Positions 27,331 to 35,261 of a DNA stretch of 64,000 bases are shown piece by piece. A program made the translations under genes and the position numbers. The notes beneath the pieces are model-generated. The model searched no databases. It was not told where the DNA came from and worked only from the letters and a program-made list of their open reading frames with translations. The stretch lies in NCBI RefSeq assembly GCF_015710575.1, contig NZ_CP065373.1, forward strand, positions 558,001-622,000. Direction: 5' to 3'. Source of the DNA: Mycolicibacterium mengxianglii. Its GTDB lineage: Bacteria > Actinomycetota > Actinomycetes > Mycobacteriales > Mycobacteriaceae. Position 1 is the stretch's first letter. The number at the start of each line of letters is the position of its first letter.

Positions 27331-27357
27331 ATCCCCTAGGGATCCCCTAATCCCCTA
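27331..27357. promoter_or_regulatory. Three ATCCCCTA repeats upstream of iniB
   Basis: ATCCCCTA starts at 27331, 27342 and 27350, with spacings of 11 and 8 bases. The last continues as ATCCCCTAATGGCACC, nearly matching 26578. They lie about 140 bases upstream of the iniB ATG. Probable activator (IniR) sites, inferred from repetition and position. Confidence 0.55.
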
Positions 27358-27493
27358 ATGGCACCCGTCGGGGCAGCCCGGACAGGGCCAACGCAGACAG
27401 GGGATTGCGCCCCGTTTCCGGGGCCTTGCGGAGTCCATAACGTGTATCTCAACGCACCGGATATGCCGGAGCAAGCAAGCGAAAGGCACTCAC

Positions 27494-28611
27494 ATGAGCA
27501 TCATCGACTGGATCCTCGACCTGTTCCGCAGCGAAGACACCGCCCGTGCTTTCGTCGCTGCCCCCGAGCAAGCCCTGCGCGACGCCGGCCTCGCCGGAGT
27601 GTCCCCGCCCAGCTCGGTGCCGTCGCATCCACCGCGGTGCCGGGCCTGGTCCTCGGCGATGGCGACCCGATCGTCGGCCTGCAGCGCGCGGTGTCCAACA
27701 ACTACGGCTTCGCGCCGGCCACCGGCTACTCGCCCACCAACAGCCTGCTGTCTCCGACCTTTGCGCCCGAGACGAACACCGAACTGGCCAGCCGCAACAA
27801 CACCGACCTGCTGAGCGGCAACAACGTTCCGCTGCTGAGCCCGGACCAGTCGGCCGGCGCCAACGCCCAGCAGGGCGCTTTCAACCTCGGGTTCGGCGAC
27901 ATCACCCTGGGCAACAAGACCACCAACACCGCCACCAACGGCGGCGTCGTGGTAGACGGCGACAACTCCGGTGACATCGTGAGCGGCGACGGCGCGGTAC
28001 TGGGCAACAACAACCACGTCAACAATGGCGACGTGCTGGCAGGCACCGGCTCCAACGTCACCATCGGCGAGGGTGACATCGAGGACAACGGCAACACCGT
28101 CACCGGTGGCGGCTCCGTGATCACCGACAACGACGCCCCGGTGTTCCAGGACGTCGACGCCTCCGGCGGCAACGGTGGCAGCGCCAGCGGCGGCGGCAGC
28201 CTGATCGGCATCGGCGGTGGCAACGAGGGTGGCAACGCCGGTGGCGGCGGCATCATCCTGGTGGACAACCGGACCGACACCAACACCGTCGGTGGCGACC
28301 AGACCCAGATCGGCGGTGACTACGGCAGCGGCAACTCGGCCGACAGCTCGCAGTACACGCAGGTCGAGACCGACAGCAGCACCTCGGTCGTCGACAAGTC
28401 CGACCACTCGGACAGCTCGCTGATCGACACCAACCTGCTGAGCAACAACGACACCTCGTTCTCCAACGACCAGAGCTACTCGAACGACATGTTCAGTGGC
28501 AACGACACCGGGGTGTCCACCGACCTGTTCTCCCATAACGACTCGGCGCTCGACGCCGATACGTCGGTGGTCACCGCACCGGAGACCAACGTCGCCAACC
28601 TCGGGTTCTGA
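27494..28611 (+). pseudogene. iniB: iniB with a single-base deletion (frameshift near 27607)
   Basis: The ATG at 27494 opens the IniB N-terminal domain (SIIDWILDLFRSEDTARAFV then AAPEQALRDAGLAGVSP). At about 27607 the frame breaks. The family sequence continues in the next frame as AQLGAVASTAVPGLVLGDGD and runs to the TGA at 28611. One missing G in CCCCGCCCAG (expected CCCCGGCCCAG) restores a product of about 372 residues. The C-terminal 300 residues are Gly/Asn/Asp/Ser-rich with LLSNND and NNTDLLSGNN-like repeats, as in IniB. Read as is, only a 106-residue product would be made. No slippery heptamer is visible. It may be a real mutation or a sequence error. Confidence 0.85.
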
Positions 28612-28639
28612 CGCCACTGCACCAGAACCCTCGCGGATC

Positions 28640-28668
28640 GGCGGGGACCGTCAAGGTCCCCGCCGTTT
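28640..28668 (+). terminator. Hairpin between iniB and iniA
   Basis: A perfect 10-bp GC-rich stem (GGCGGGGACC / GGTCCCCGCC, loop GTCAA) followed by GTTT, 29 bases after the iniB stop. It could end or attenuate iniB transcripts before iniA, which would set the expression ratio within the cluster. Confidence 0.6.
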
Positions 28669-28704
28669 CGGCGCATACCGTGGAGCAGTCGATAGGAGAG
28701 CAAC

Positions 28705-30570
28705 GTGGCACAACCGGACGACCCCCGCAAGGTCGACCCGAGGAAAGTCAAGGTGATCGTTGAACTCATCGACCACACCGCCAAGATCGCCGAACTCAAC
28801 GACCGTGGGGACCTGCGGGCGCGGTTGGCGACAGCGCGGATCCGCATCGCCGACCCGCAGATCCGGGTGGTGATCGCCGGCCAGCTCAAGCAGGGCAAGA
28901 GCCAGCTGTTGAACTCGCTGCTGAACATGCCGGTAGCCCGCGTCGGCGACGACGAGACCACGGCGTTGGTGACCATCGTCTCCTACGCCGAGGAAGCCTC
29001 AGCGCGGCTGGTGGTGGCTCCGCGGCCGGGTGGTACCGAGCCGGAGGTGATCGAGATCCCGGTGGCCGACATCAAGACCGATCTGCGCCGCGCGCCGGCG
29101 GCCGGTGGCCGTGAGGTGATCCGGGTGGAAGTGAGCGCCCCCAGCCCGCTGCTCAAGGGCGGGTTGGCGTTTGTGGACACTCCGGGAGTCGGCGGCCACG
29201 GACAACCGCATCTGTCGGCCACGCTGGGCCTGCTGCCGGACGCCGACGCGATGCTGATGATCTCCGATACCAGCCAGGAGTTCACCGAACCCGAGATGCG
29301 TTTTATTCGGCAGGCGCACGAAATCTGCCCCGTCGGTGCCGTTATCGCCACGAAGACCGACCTGTACCCGCACTGGCGCCAGGTGGTGGACACCGATATC
29401 GCGCATCTGCAGCGGGCCGGGCTGGCCGAGTTGCCGGTGATTCCGGCGTCATCGCTGTTGCGCAGTCACGCGGTGACGCACAACGACAAAGAACTGAACG
29501 AGGAATCGAATTTCCCCGCCATCGTGAAGTTCCTCTCCGAGAAGGTGCTGTCCCGGGAGAACGACCGGGTGCGGGACCAGGTGATCGGCGACATCGCCGC
29601 TGCCGCAGAGCATCTCACCATGGCCATCAGCTCCGAGCTGTCAGCGATCAACGACCCCGACGATGTGCGCAGACTCACCCAGGACCTCGAGCGGCGAAAG
29701 GAGGAAGCGCAGGAAGCCTTGGCACACAGCGCATTATGGCAGCAGATTCTCAACGACGGCATCTCCGACCTCACCGCCGACGTCGACCATGATCTGCGGT
29801 CCCGCTTCCGCAACATCTCCCAGCACGCCGAACGTGTCATCGACTCCTGTGATCCCACCGTGCACTGGGCCGAGATCGGTGCCGATGTGGAGAACGCGGT
29901 TGCCACCGCCGTCGGTGACAACTTCGTGTGGGCCTATCAGCGCGCCGAGGCACTTGCCGAAGAGGTGGCCCGGACCTTCGTCGCGGCCGGTTTGGACGCG
30001 GTCGAGATGCCCGAGGTCAGCGCCCGGGAAATGGGCGCCGGCTTCGAAGGGCTCAAATCGCTGGCCAAACTGGAATCCAAGCCGATCGGCGTAGGGCACA
30101 AGGCCATCACCAGCATGCGTGGTTCCTACGGCGGCGTCCTGATGTTCGGCATGCTGACCTCAGTCGCCGGGCTCGGGATGTTCAATCCGCTCTCGCTGGG
30201 CGCCGGTCTTCTGTTGGGGCGCAAGGCCTACAAGGAAGACATGGAGAACCGGATGCTGCGGGTGCGCAATGAAGCCAAGACCAATCTGCGCCGGTTCGTC
30301 GACGACGTGATGTTCGTCGTCAGCAAGGAATCCCGGGACCGGCTCAAAGGTGTACAACGTCAGATGCGTGACCACTACCGCGAAATCGCCAACCAGACGA
30401 CACGCTCGCTCAACGAGTCGCTGCACGCGGCGATGGCCGCCGCCAGACTTGAAGAGACCGAGCGCAACACCCGCGTCAGGGAACTGGAACGCCAGCTCAA
30501 TATCCTGCGGCAGGTCACCGACAATGTGGAGAAACTGCGGACCACTCGCCCGGCAGCCGCCACCGGCTAA
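28705..30570 (+). CDS. iniA: IniA, dynamin-like GTPase
   Basis: A 621-residue dynamin-family protein. The P-loop GQLKQGKS lies at residues 59-66, switch 1 contains the DDETTALVT threonines, the G3 motif is FVDTPGVGGHG, and the G4 motif is ATKTDLY. A helical bundle follows. A hydrophobic stretch around residues 480-510 (YGGVLMFGMLTSVAGLGMFN PLSLGAGLLLG) is the membrane-insertion paddle, and the protein ends in a coiled coil. M. tuberculosis IniA is a membrane-remodelling GTPase induced by isoniazid and ethambutol. The start is GTG behind GGAGAG. Its end overlaps an antisense gene by 4 bases, so iniC does not follow directly. Confidence 0.95.
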   Translation: MAQPDDPRKVDPRKVKVIVELIDHTAKIAELNDRGDLRARLATARIRIADPQIRVVIAGQLKQGKSQLLNSLLNMPVARVGDDETTALVTIVSYAEEASARLVVAPRPGGTEPEVIEIPVADIKTDLRRAPAAGGREVIRVEVSAPSPLLKGGLAFVDTPGVGGHGQPHLSATLGLLPDADAMLMISDTSQEFTEPEMRFIRQAHEICPVGAVIATKTDLYPHWRQVVDTDIAHLQRAGLAELPVIPASSLLRSHAVTHNDKELNEESNFPAIVKFLSEKVLSRENDRVRDQVIGDIAAAAEHLTMAISSELSAINDPDDVRRLTQDLERRKEEAQEALAHSALWQQILNDGISDLTADVDHDLRSRFRNISQHAERVIDSCDPTVHWAEIGADVENAVATAVGDNFVWAYQRAEALAEEVARTFVAAGLDAVEMPEVSAREMGAGFEGLKSLAKLESKPIGVGHKAITSMRGSYGGVLMFGMLTSVAGLGMFNPLSLGAGLLLGRKAYKEDMENRMLRVRNEAKTNLRRFVDDVMFVVSKESRDRLKGVQRQMRDHYREIANQTTRSLNESLHAAMAAARLEETERNTRVRELERQLNILRQVTDNVEKLRTTRPAAATG

Positions 30571-31034
30571 GGGCTGAGAGTACGAGTCTGGTTGAGCCGC
30601 GGGCGTTTCCGCGTTGTCGTCGTTGTCGTGGACGTTTCGTCACCTTCTGGTGCGCTGGAGGTGGGCGGCGCATCGGTAGTGGTGGAGGATTCTCCCGAAC
30701 TGGTCTCGGAAGTGGTGTCCGGAGTCGTCGTCTCCCCGGGGATACCGATGTCCGTCGTCGACACCCTCGCGGTGGTGGGGAACGTCGAGGACTCCGAGGA
30801 GGGCGTCGCGATGAAGGGCTCGGTGGAACGCAACGTCTGCTGGGTGGTCGGGACCGCCGTCGTCATCACGGTGGAGACCATGGGACTGCTCCACTGATCC
30901 GACATCCTCACCACCGTGACAACGAGCAGGGCGACCAGCGCGGCACCGACGACCCCGGCCGTCGCTATTGCCGCCCCACTCCGGTACCACGGGTCCGGCT
31001 GCCTGTCCGGATCCGGTTTCGAGGTTGCGGCCAC
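30567..31034 (-). CDS. Single-pass membrane protein with Thr/Ser-rich tail (between iniA and iniC)
   Basis: A 155-residue protein. The GTG at 31034 gives a short cytoplasmic lead ending in DPWYRSG. One helix at about 20-42 follows (AAIATAGVVGAALVALLVVT), then about 110 residues of Thr/Ser/Pro-rich sequence with TTTTTT runs. The topology is N-inside, with the tail outside and likely glycosylated. It is antisense to iniA and iniC and interrupts the iniA–iniC order of M. tuberculosis. It shares the PWYR-helix-Thr-rich design with the proteins at 24559 and 32595. A TTG at 31070 is an alternative start. The function is unknown. Confidence 0.75.
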   Translation of the reverse strand: MAATSKPDPDRQPDPWYRSGAAIATAGVVGAALVALLVVTVVRMSDQWSSPMVSTVMTTAVPTTQQTLRSTEPFIATPSSESSTFPTTARVSTTDIGIPGETTTPDTTSETSSGESSTTTDAPPTSSAPEGDETSTTTTTTRKRPRLNQTRTLSP

Positions 31035-31116
31035 GGGCGCAGATCCTATCGATCCTGGGGGCCAGAGCAACTTGTTGGGCGGGCGGCGCAGGCGTGGGCC
31101 GTAAACTCAGGCGACA

Positions 31117-32598
31117 ATGAGCACGAGTGACCAGGTGCGCGCCATCCTCGGCGGAACCATCCGCGCCTACCAGGGTGAGCCTGCGTATCGACAGCGCCCC
31201 GATGTGTTCAACGAACTCGACCGGATCGGCTGGCGATTGAATCAGCCGATCCGGATCGCCTTGGCAGGCACCCTGAAGGCCGGCAAATCCACCCTGGTGA
31301 ACGCGCTGGTGGGGGAGAACATCGCGCCCACCGATGCCACCGAGGCCACCCGGATCGTGACGTGGTTCCGTCACGGCCCCACCCCGAAGGTGACGGCCAA
31401 CCACTTCGGCGGACGTCGCACCAATGTGCCGATCACCCGCCACGACGGACTGACCTTCGATCTGGGCAGCGTCGACCCTGCTGACGTCGCTGACCTGGAC
31501 GTGGAATGGCCGGCGGCCGAATTGATCGACGCGACGATTATCGACACGCCCGGCACGTCCTCGCTGTCGCGTGATGTCTCCGAGCGCACATTGCGGCTGC
31601 TGGTGCCCGATGACGGGGTGCCCCGCGTTGATGCGGTGGTGTTCCTGCTGCGGACGCTGAACGCCACGGACATCGCCCTGCTCAAACAGATCGGTGAACT
31701 CGTCGGCGGCTCGGCGGGCGCACTCGGTGTCATCGGGGTGGCCTCCCGTGCCGACGAGATCGGTGCCGGCCGACTCGACGCCATGCTGTCGGCCAAGGAC
31801 GTCGCGGCCCGGTTCACCACGGAAATGGACAAGACCGGCATCTGCCAGGCGGTGGTGCCGGTGTCAGGTCTGCTGGCTCTGACCGCGCGCACTCTGCGAC
31901 AGAGTGAATACGTCGCCCTGGAGAAGCTGGCCGGCGTCGACGCCGCCGAACTGAACAAGGCGATGCTCTCGGTCGACCGATTCGTGCGGGAGGACAGCAC
32001 GCTGCCCGTCGATGCCACCACCCGCGCGCAACTGCTGGACCGGTTCGGCATGTTCGGTATCCGGATCTCGATCGCCGTGCTGCGCGCCGGGGTGTCCGAT
32101 TCCGTCGCGCTGGCCGACGAGCTGCTGGAGCGCAGCGGGCTGGTGTCCCTGCGCGACGTGATCGACCAACAGTTCGCGCAGCGCTCCGAGCTGCTCAAAG
32201 CGCACACCGCACTGCTGTCGTTGCGCAGATTCGTCGAGGTCAACCCGATCCGCGCGACCCCGTACATCATCGCCGACATCGATCCGCTGCTGGCCGACAC
32301 CCACGCGTTCGAAGAGCTGCGGTTGTTGTCTCAGTTGCGTTCCCGGCCAACGACACTCAACGACGACGAGATGGCATCCCTGCGTCGCATCATCGGCGGC
32401 TCAGGAACCGACGCGGCCAGTCGGCTGGGCCTGACGCCCGAGGAACCCTATGACGGGCCGCGGGCGGCGTTCGCGGCCGCCCAACGCTGGCGGCGGCGCG
32501 CGGAACATCCGCTCAACGATCCGTTCACCACCAGGGCATGCCGGGCCGCGGTCCGCAGCGCCGAGGCGATGGTCGCCCAGTTCAACGCCAGGCGTTAA
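31117..32598 (+). CDS. iniC: IniC, dynamin-like GTPase
   Basis: A 493-residue dynamin-like GTPase with P-loop GTLKAGKST at residues 51-59, the switch-1 DATEATRIVTW, and G3 IDTPGTSS. A G4-like position is GVASRADEIG. It lacks the long hydrophobic paddle of IniA and is shorter, as in M. tuberculosis IniC (Rv0343). It probably works with IniA at the membrane during cell-wall stress. Here it has its own ATG start 83 bases from the divergent Thr-rich protein gene, so it must have its own promoter or depend on read-through from iniA. It overlaps the next antisense gene by 4 bases. Confidence 0.94.
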   Translation: MSTSDQVRAILGGTIRAYQGEPAYRQRPDVFNELDRIGWRLNQPIRIALAGTLKAGKSTLVNALVGENIAPTDATEATRIVTWFRHGPTPKVTANHFGGRRTNVPITRHDGLTFDLGSVDPADVADLDVEWPAAELIDATIIDTPGTSSLSRDVSERTLRLLVPDDGVPRVDAVVFLLRTLNATDIALLKQIGELVGGSAGALGVIGVASRADEIGAGRLDAMLSAKDVAARFTTEMDKTGICQAVVPVSGLLALTARTLRQSEYVALEKLAGVDAAELNKAMLSVDRFVREDSTLPVDATTRAQLLDRFGMFGIRISIAVLRAGVSDSVALADELLERSGLVSLRDVIDQQFAQRSELLKAHTALLSLRRFVEVNPIRATPYIIADIDPLLADTHAFEELRLLSQLRSRPTTLNDDEMASLRRIIGGSGTDAASRLGLTPEEPYDGPRAAFAAAQRWRRRAEHPLNDPFTTRACRAAVRSAEAMVAQFNARR

Positions 32599-33185
32599 CC
32601 GGCATCCCCCGGCGGCGGGAACAGCGTCGGCAACGTCGGGAGGGTCCGTGACTGGGTCACCGTCTCGGTCTCGGTGACCGTGCTCGGCGGCGCCGTCGTG
32701 GTCGTGGTGGATGGCGCCGTGGTCGTGGTGGTGGTGGGCGCCTCGGTGGTGGTCGTGGTGGTCGGAGGCGCCTCGGTGCTCTCGGTGACCGTGGGAGGAG
32801 CCGTGACGGTCTCCGCCGGAACGGGCGCCGGCGCCACCGGCTCCGAGTTCTCCGCGGTGGTCGACGTCGGCGGAGTCGCCGTGGTCGTGCTGGAGTCGGT
32901 GGTGCTCGAGGACTCGCCTGACATGGAGACGACCGCGTAGATCACCAGGGCGATGATGATGACGGCGACCGCACCCAGGCCGACCAGGGCCGCCGGCTTC
33001 CGGTACCACGGTGTCGGCTCAGGGCTCGGTGGCTGCCCGTAATCCGGCGGGTAGCCGCCGTACCCGGTCTGGCCGGTATCCGGCTGCTGGTACTCGCTGT
33101 AGGCCTGCCCGCCCGTACCCCCGTAGCTGGCGTACTGCGTCGGTTCCTGGTCCGAATATTCATCTGGATCATCGCTGCGCGCCAC
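32595..33185 (-). CDS. Single-pass membrane protein with Tyr-rich head and Thr-rich tail
   Basis: A 196-residue protein. The first 60 residues are Tyr/Gly/Pro/Gln-rich (YASYGGTGGQAYSEY, TGYGGYPPDYG) and end with TPWYRKP. One helix at 65-88 follows (ALVGLGAVAVIIIALVIYAV), then about 105 residues of Thr/Pro/Glu repeats (TTTTTTEAPTTTTTT). Topology is N-inside, C-outside by the positive-inside rule. The GTG at 33185 is chosen because residues upstream are not coding-like. The function is unknown. It shares the juxtamembrane PWYR motif with the proteins at 24559 and 30567 and overlaps iniC tail to tail. Confidence 0.78.
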   Translation of the reverse strand: MARSDDPDEYSDQEPTQYASYGGTGGQAYSEYQQPDTGQTGYGGYPPDYGQPPSPEPTPWYRKPAALVGLGAVAVIIIALVIYAVVSMSGESSSTTDSSTTTATPPTSTTAENSEPVAPAPVPAETVTAPPTVTESTEAPPTTTTTTEAPTTTTTTAPSTTTTTAPPSTVTETETVTQSRTLPTLPTLFPPPGDAG

Positions 33186-33216
33186 GGGCTGATAGTAGCG
33201 AGCTGTAGCAGCCGAA

Positions 33217-34260
33217 TCAGCCGAGATCGTTTCTGCCCTGGTGAGGGAACTTTTGCGTCGGCGCGTCTCGTGTCGGTTTTGCTTGCTCGGGCGGGGTCGA
33301 ACGCCGCGTCCAGGTGCTGCGCGGCCGCTGCGTGTACTGCGGCTGCGGGTTGTAGGTCCGGGTGGCGGCCGTCGGTTCCGGAGGGGGTGGCGGGGGAGGC
33401 GGCGGAGGGGGTGGCGGGGGCGGCATGCTCGACGGTGCCAATTGGGGAGCAGAGGTGGTGTCGGTGCCCGACGGACCAGGGGTCGACGAGTTGGCTGCCG
33501 ACGTTCTCGGAGCAACACCCTGCTCGACCTGCTCCTCGTCGGAACCCCCTACCAACAGCAGCGCCGCTGCGACCACGATCGCGACGGCGGCCGTGCTGAT
33601 CGCTGCCAAGGCGAGCTTGGCCGAGGACTTGCGATGCCAGGGGGTCTCGGGGAGGTAGGGCGGCGGCGCAACGAACGGCACCCGCATCGCCGGATCGGTG
33701 GGCGGGTCGTCGGGCTCGACGTAGCGCGGCGGGGCGGTACGTGCGGCTTCCGGCGGCTGCGGTTCCGCGGCCGGGGTTGCGGTGAAAAACCCAGTGCTGC
33801 GCTCGGTTCCGAAAGATTGGGGTTCTTCAGCGGGGCTCGCAACGACCGGGCTGGGTTCGGCCGCAGGGGCCGGCTCCGCTTCCGGCGGGGCGGGTTCAGC
33901 CGCCTCCGGCTCGGCAGGAGTGGGTCCGGCCCCGCGAAAAAAACCCTCGTCGGGGGCAGGCTCGGTTTCCACAGGTGCGGGCGGTGGGGTAGCCGAAGGC
34001 GAGGTGGGCGTCGGTGGGGCAGGGGCTGCTGTGGAAGCAGTACCGAAGAACCCGGCGCCCGGCTCGCCACGTTGGAGGCCAAAGAATCCGTCCTGATGCC
34101 CCGTCGAATCGGAACTGTCGACTCCGGTGGGATTGTCGGGGGTGTCCTCGGTGTTCCCGGCCGCTGCGTCGTCGCCTCGTTCTGCATCCGCGAGCTCGTC
34201 CTCGCGATTGCTCGCGAAGAACCCGGCTCCCCGCTCGGGTTCGTGTGTAGCCACAAGCAC
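33217..34260 (-). CDS. Single-pass membrane protein with five GFF repeats and poly-proline tail
   Basis: A 347-residue protein. The acidic, Pro/Ala-rich cytoplasmic head carries five G-F-F motifs at residues 13, 58, 70, 106 and 157 (for example RGAGFFASN, GEPGAGFFG, STGFFTAT). TPWHRKSS precedes a single helix at about 213-238. The outside part contains a run of about 16 prolines, then basic, Gln/Arg/Thr-rich sequence. Spaced aromatic motifs in a disordered head suggest short linear motifs that bind a partner. GTG codons at 34260 and 34254 are both possible starts. No known family is recognised. Confidence 0.72.
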   Translation of the reverse strand: MLVATHEPERGAGFFASNREDELADAERGDDAAAGNTEDTPDNPTGVDSSDSTGHQDGFFGLQRGEPGAGFFGTASTAAPAPPTPTSPSATPPPAPVETEPAPDEGFFRGAGPTPAEPEAAEPAPPEAEPAPAAEPSPVVASPAEEPQSFGTERSTGFFTATPAAEPQPPEAARTAPPRYVEPDDPPTDPAMRVPFVAPPPYLPETPWHRKSSAKLALAAISTAAVAIVVAAALLLVGGSDEEQVEQGVAPRTSAANSSTPGPSGTDTTSAPQLAPSSMPPPPPPPPPPPPPPPEPTAATRTYNPQPQYTQRPRSTWTRRSTPPEQAKPTRDAPTQKFPHQGRNDLG

Positions 34261-34303
34261 GGAGTTTAACGCTGTCGCCAGCGTAAATGCGGCAAAAGCT
34301 CAG

Positions 34304-35236
34304 TTAGCGCAGTTGCCGGACGACACCATCGGCGAACAATTCCAGGAGATCGAGGTCTGACAGATCAAGCACCTGCAGATAGACACGCTCTACACCGGCG
34401 TCGGCGAACGCGCCCAGCTTGTCGACGATTTCGGCGGGTGTGCCCACCAACGGCGTGTTTGTGTGCAGTTCGTCGACCTCACGACCGATGGCCTGCGCGC
34501 GTCGGGCCACCTCCGCGTCGTCGCGTCCGGCGCAGACGACGAAGCACGCCGAATACGTCATCGAATCGGCGGTCCGGCCCGCGGCTGCGACGGCGGCAGA
34601 CACCCGCTCGAACTGCGTCGTGATCTCGTCGAGCGGTGAGAACGGCACGTTGAACTCGGCGGCGAACTTCGCGGCCAGCTCCGGAGTGCGCTTTTTGCCC
34701 TTGCCGCCGATGATGATTGGCGGCCCCGGCTGCTGCGTGGGTTTGGGCAGTGCCGGCGAGTTCGAGATCGTGTAGTGGGTGCCGGTGTAATCGAAGGTGT
34801 CGCCGGTTGGGGTCGACCACAGGCCGGTGAGAATGTCGAGTTGTTCGGCGAGCCGCTCGAAGCGCTCACCCAGAGGCGGGAACGGAATGGCGTAGGCCTG
34901 GTGTTCGGCCTCGAACCACCCGGTGCCGATGCCGAGATCGACGCGGCCGCCGCTCATTTCGTCGACCTGCGCCACCGAGATCGCCAGCGGGCCAGGATGC
35001 CGGAACGTCGCCGAGGTCACCATCGTCCCGAGCCGGATCCGTTCGGTCTCGCGCGCCAGGCCCGCCAGGGTCACCCAGGAGTCGGTAGGGCCGGGCAACC
35101 CGTCACCGCTCATGGCCACATAGTGATCAGATCGGAAGAACGCTGAATAGCCCAGGGATTCGGCAGCCTTGGCCACGGAGAGTTGGTCGGCGTACGAGGC
35201 GCCCTGCTGAGGTTCGACGAATACGCGGAAGTCCAC
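34304..35236 (-). CDS. LLM class F420-dependent oxidoreductase
   Basis: A 310-residue luciferase-like (TIM barrel) protein. Family blocks are VDFRVFVEPQQGASYADQLS, SLGYSAFFRSDHY, RIRLGTMVTSATFRHPGPLA, VDEMSGGRVDLGIGTGWFEA, GPPIIIGGKGKKRTPELAAK and VGTPAEIVDKL. In mycobacteria such proteins use coenzyme F420; the substrate is unknown. The GTG at 35236 gives the conserved N-terminus; 13 more codons upstream are open but not family-like. It lies between the membrane-protein genes of the ini region and lpqJ. Confidence 0.9.
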   Translation of the reverse strand: MDFRVFVEPQQGASYADQLSVAKAAESLGYSAFFRSDHYVAMSGDGLPGPTDSWVTLAGLARETERIRLGTMVTSATFRHPGPLAISVAQVDEMSGGRVDLGIGTGWFEAEHQAYAIPFPPLGERFERLAEQLDILTGLWSTPTGDTFDYTGTHYTISNSPALPKPTQQPGPPIIIGGKGKKRTPELAAKFAAEFNVPFSPLDEITTQFERVSAAVAAAGRTADSMTYSACFVVCAGRDDAEVARRAQAIGREVDELHTNTPLVGTPAEIVDKLGAFADAGVERVYLQVLDLSDLDLLELFADGVVRQLR

Positions 35237-35261
35237 CCGCGCAAGCTTAAACGTCCTCGGC

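Noticed and set aside
27358..27493. Upstream extension of the iniB second frame as a real N-terminus
   Set aside because: The residues are low in family character, and the true IniB N-terminal domain is present in the other frame from the ATG at 27494.
27600..27615. Programmed ribosomal frameshift in iniB
   Set aside because: No slippery heptamer, no obvious downstream pseudoknot, and IniB is a single frame in other mycobacteria as far as I know.
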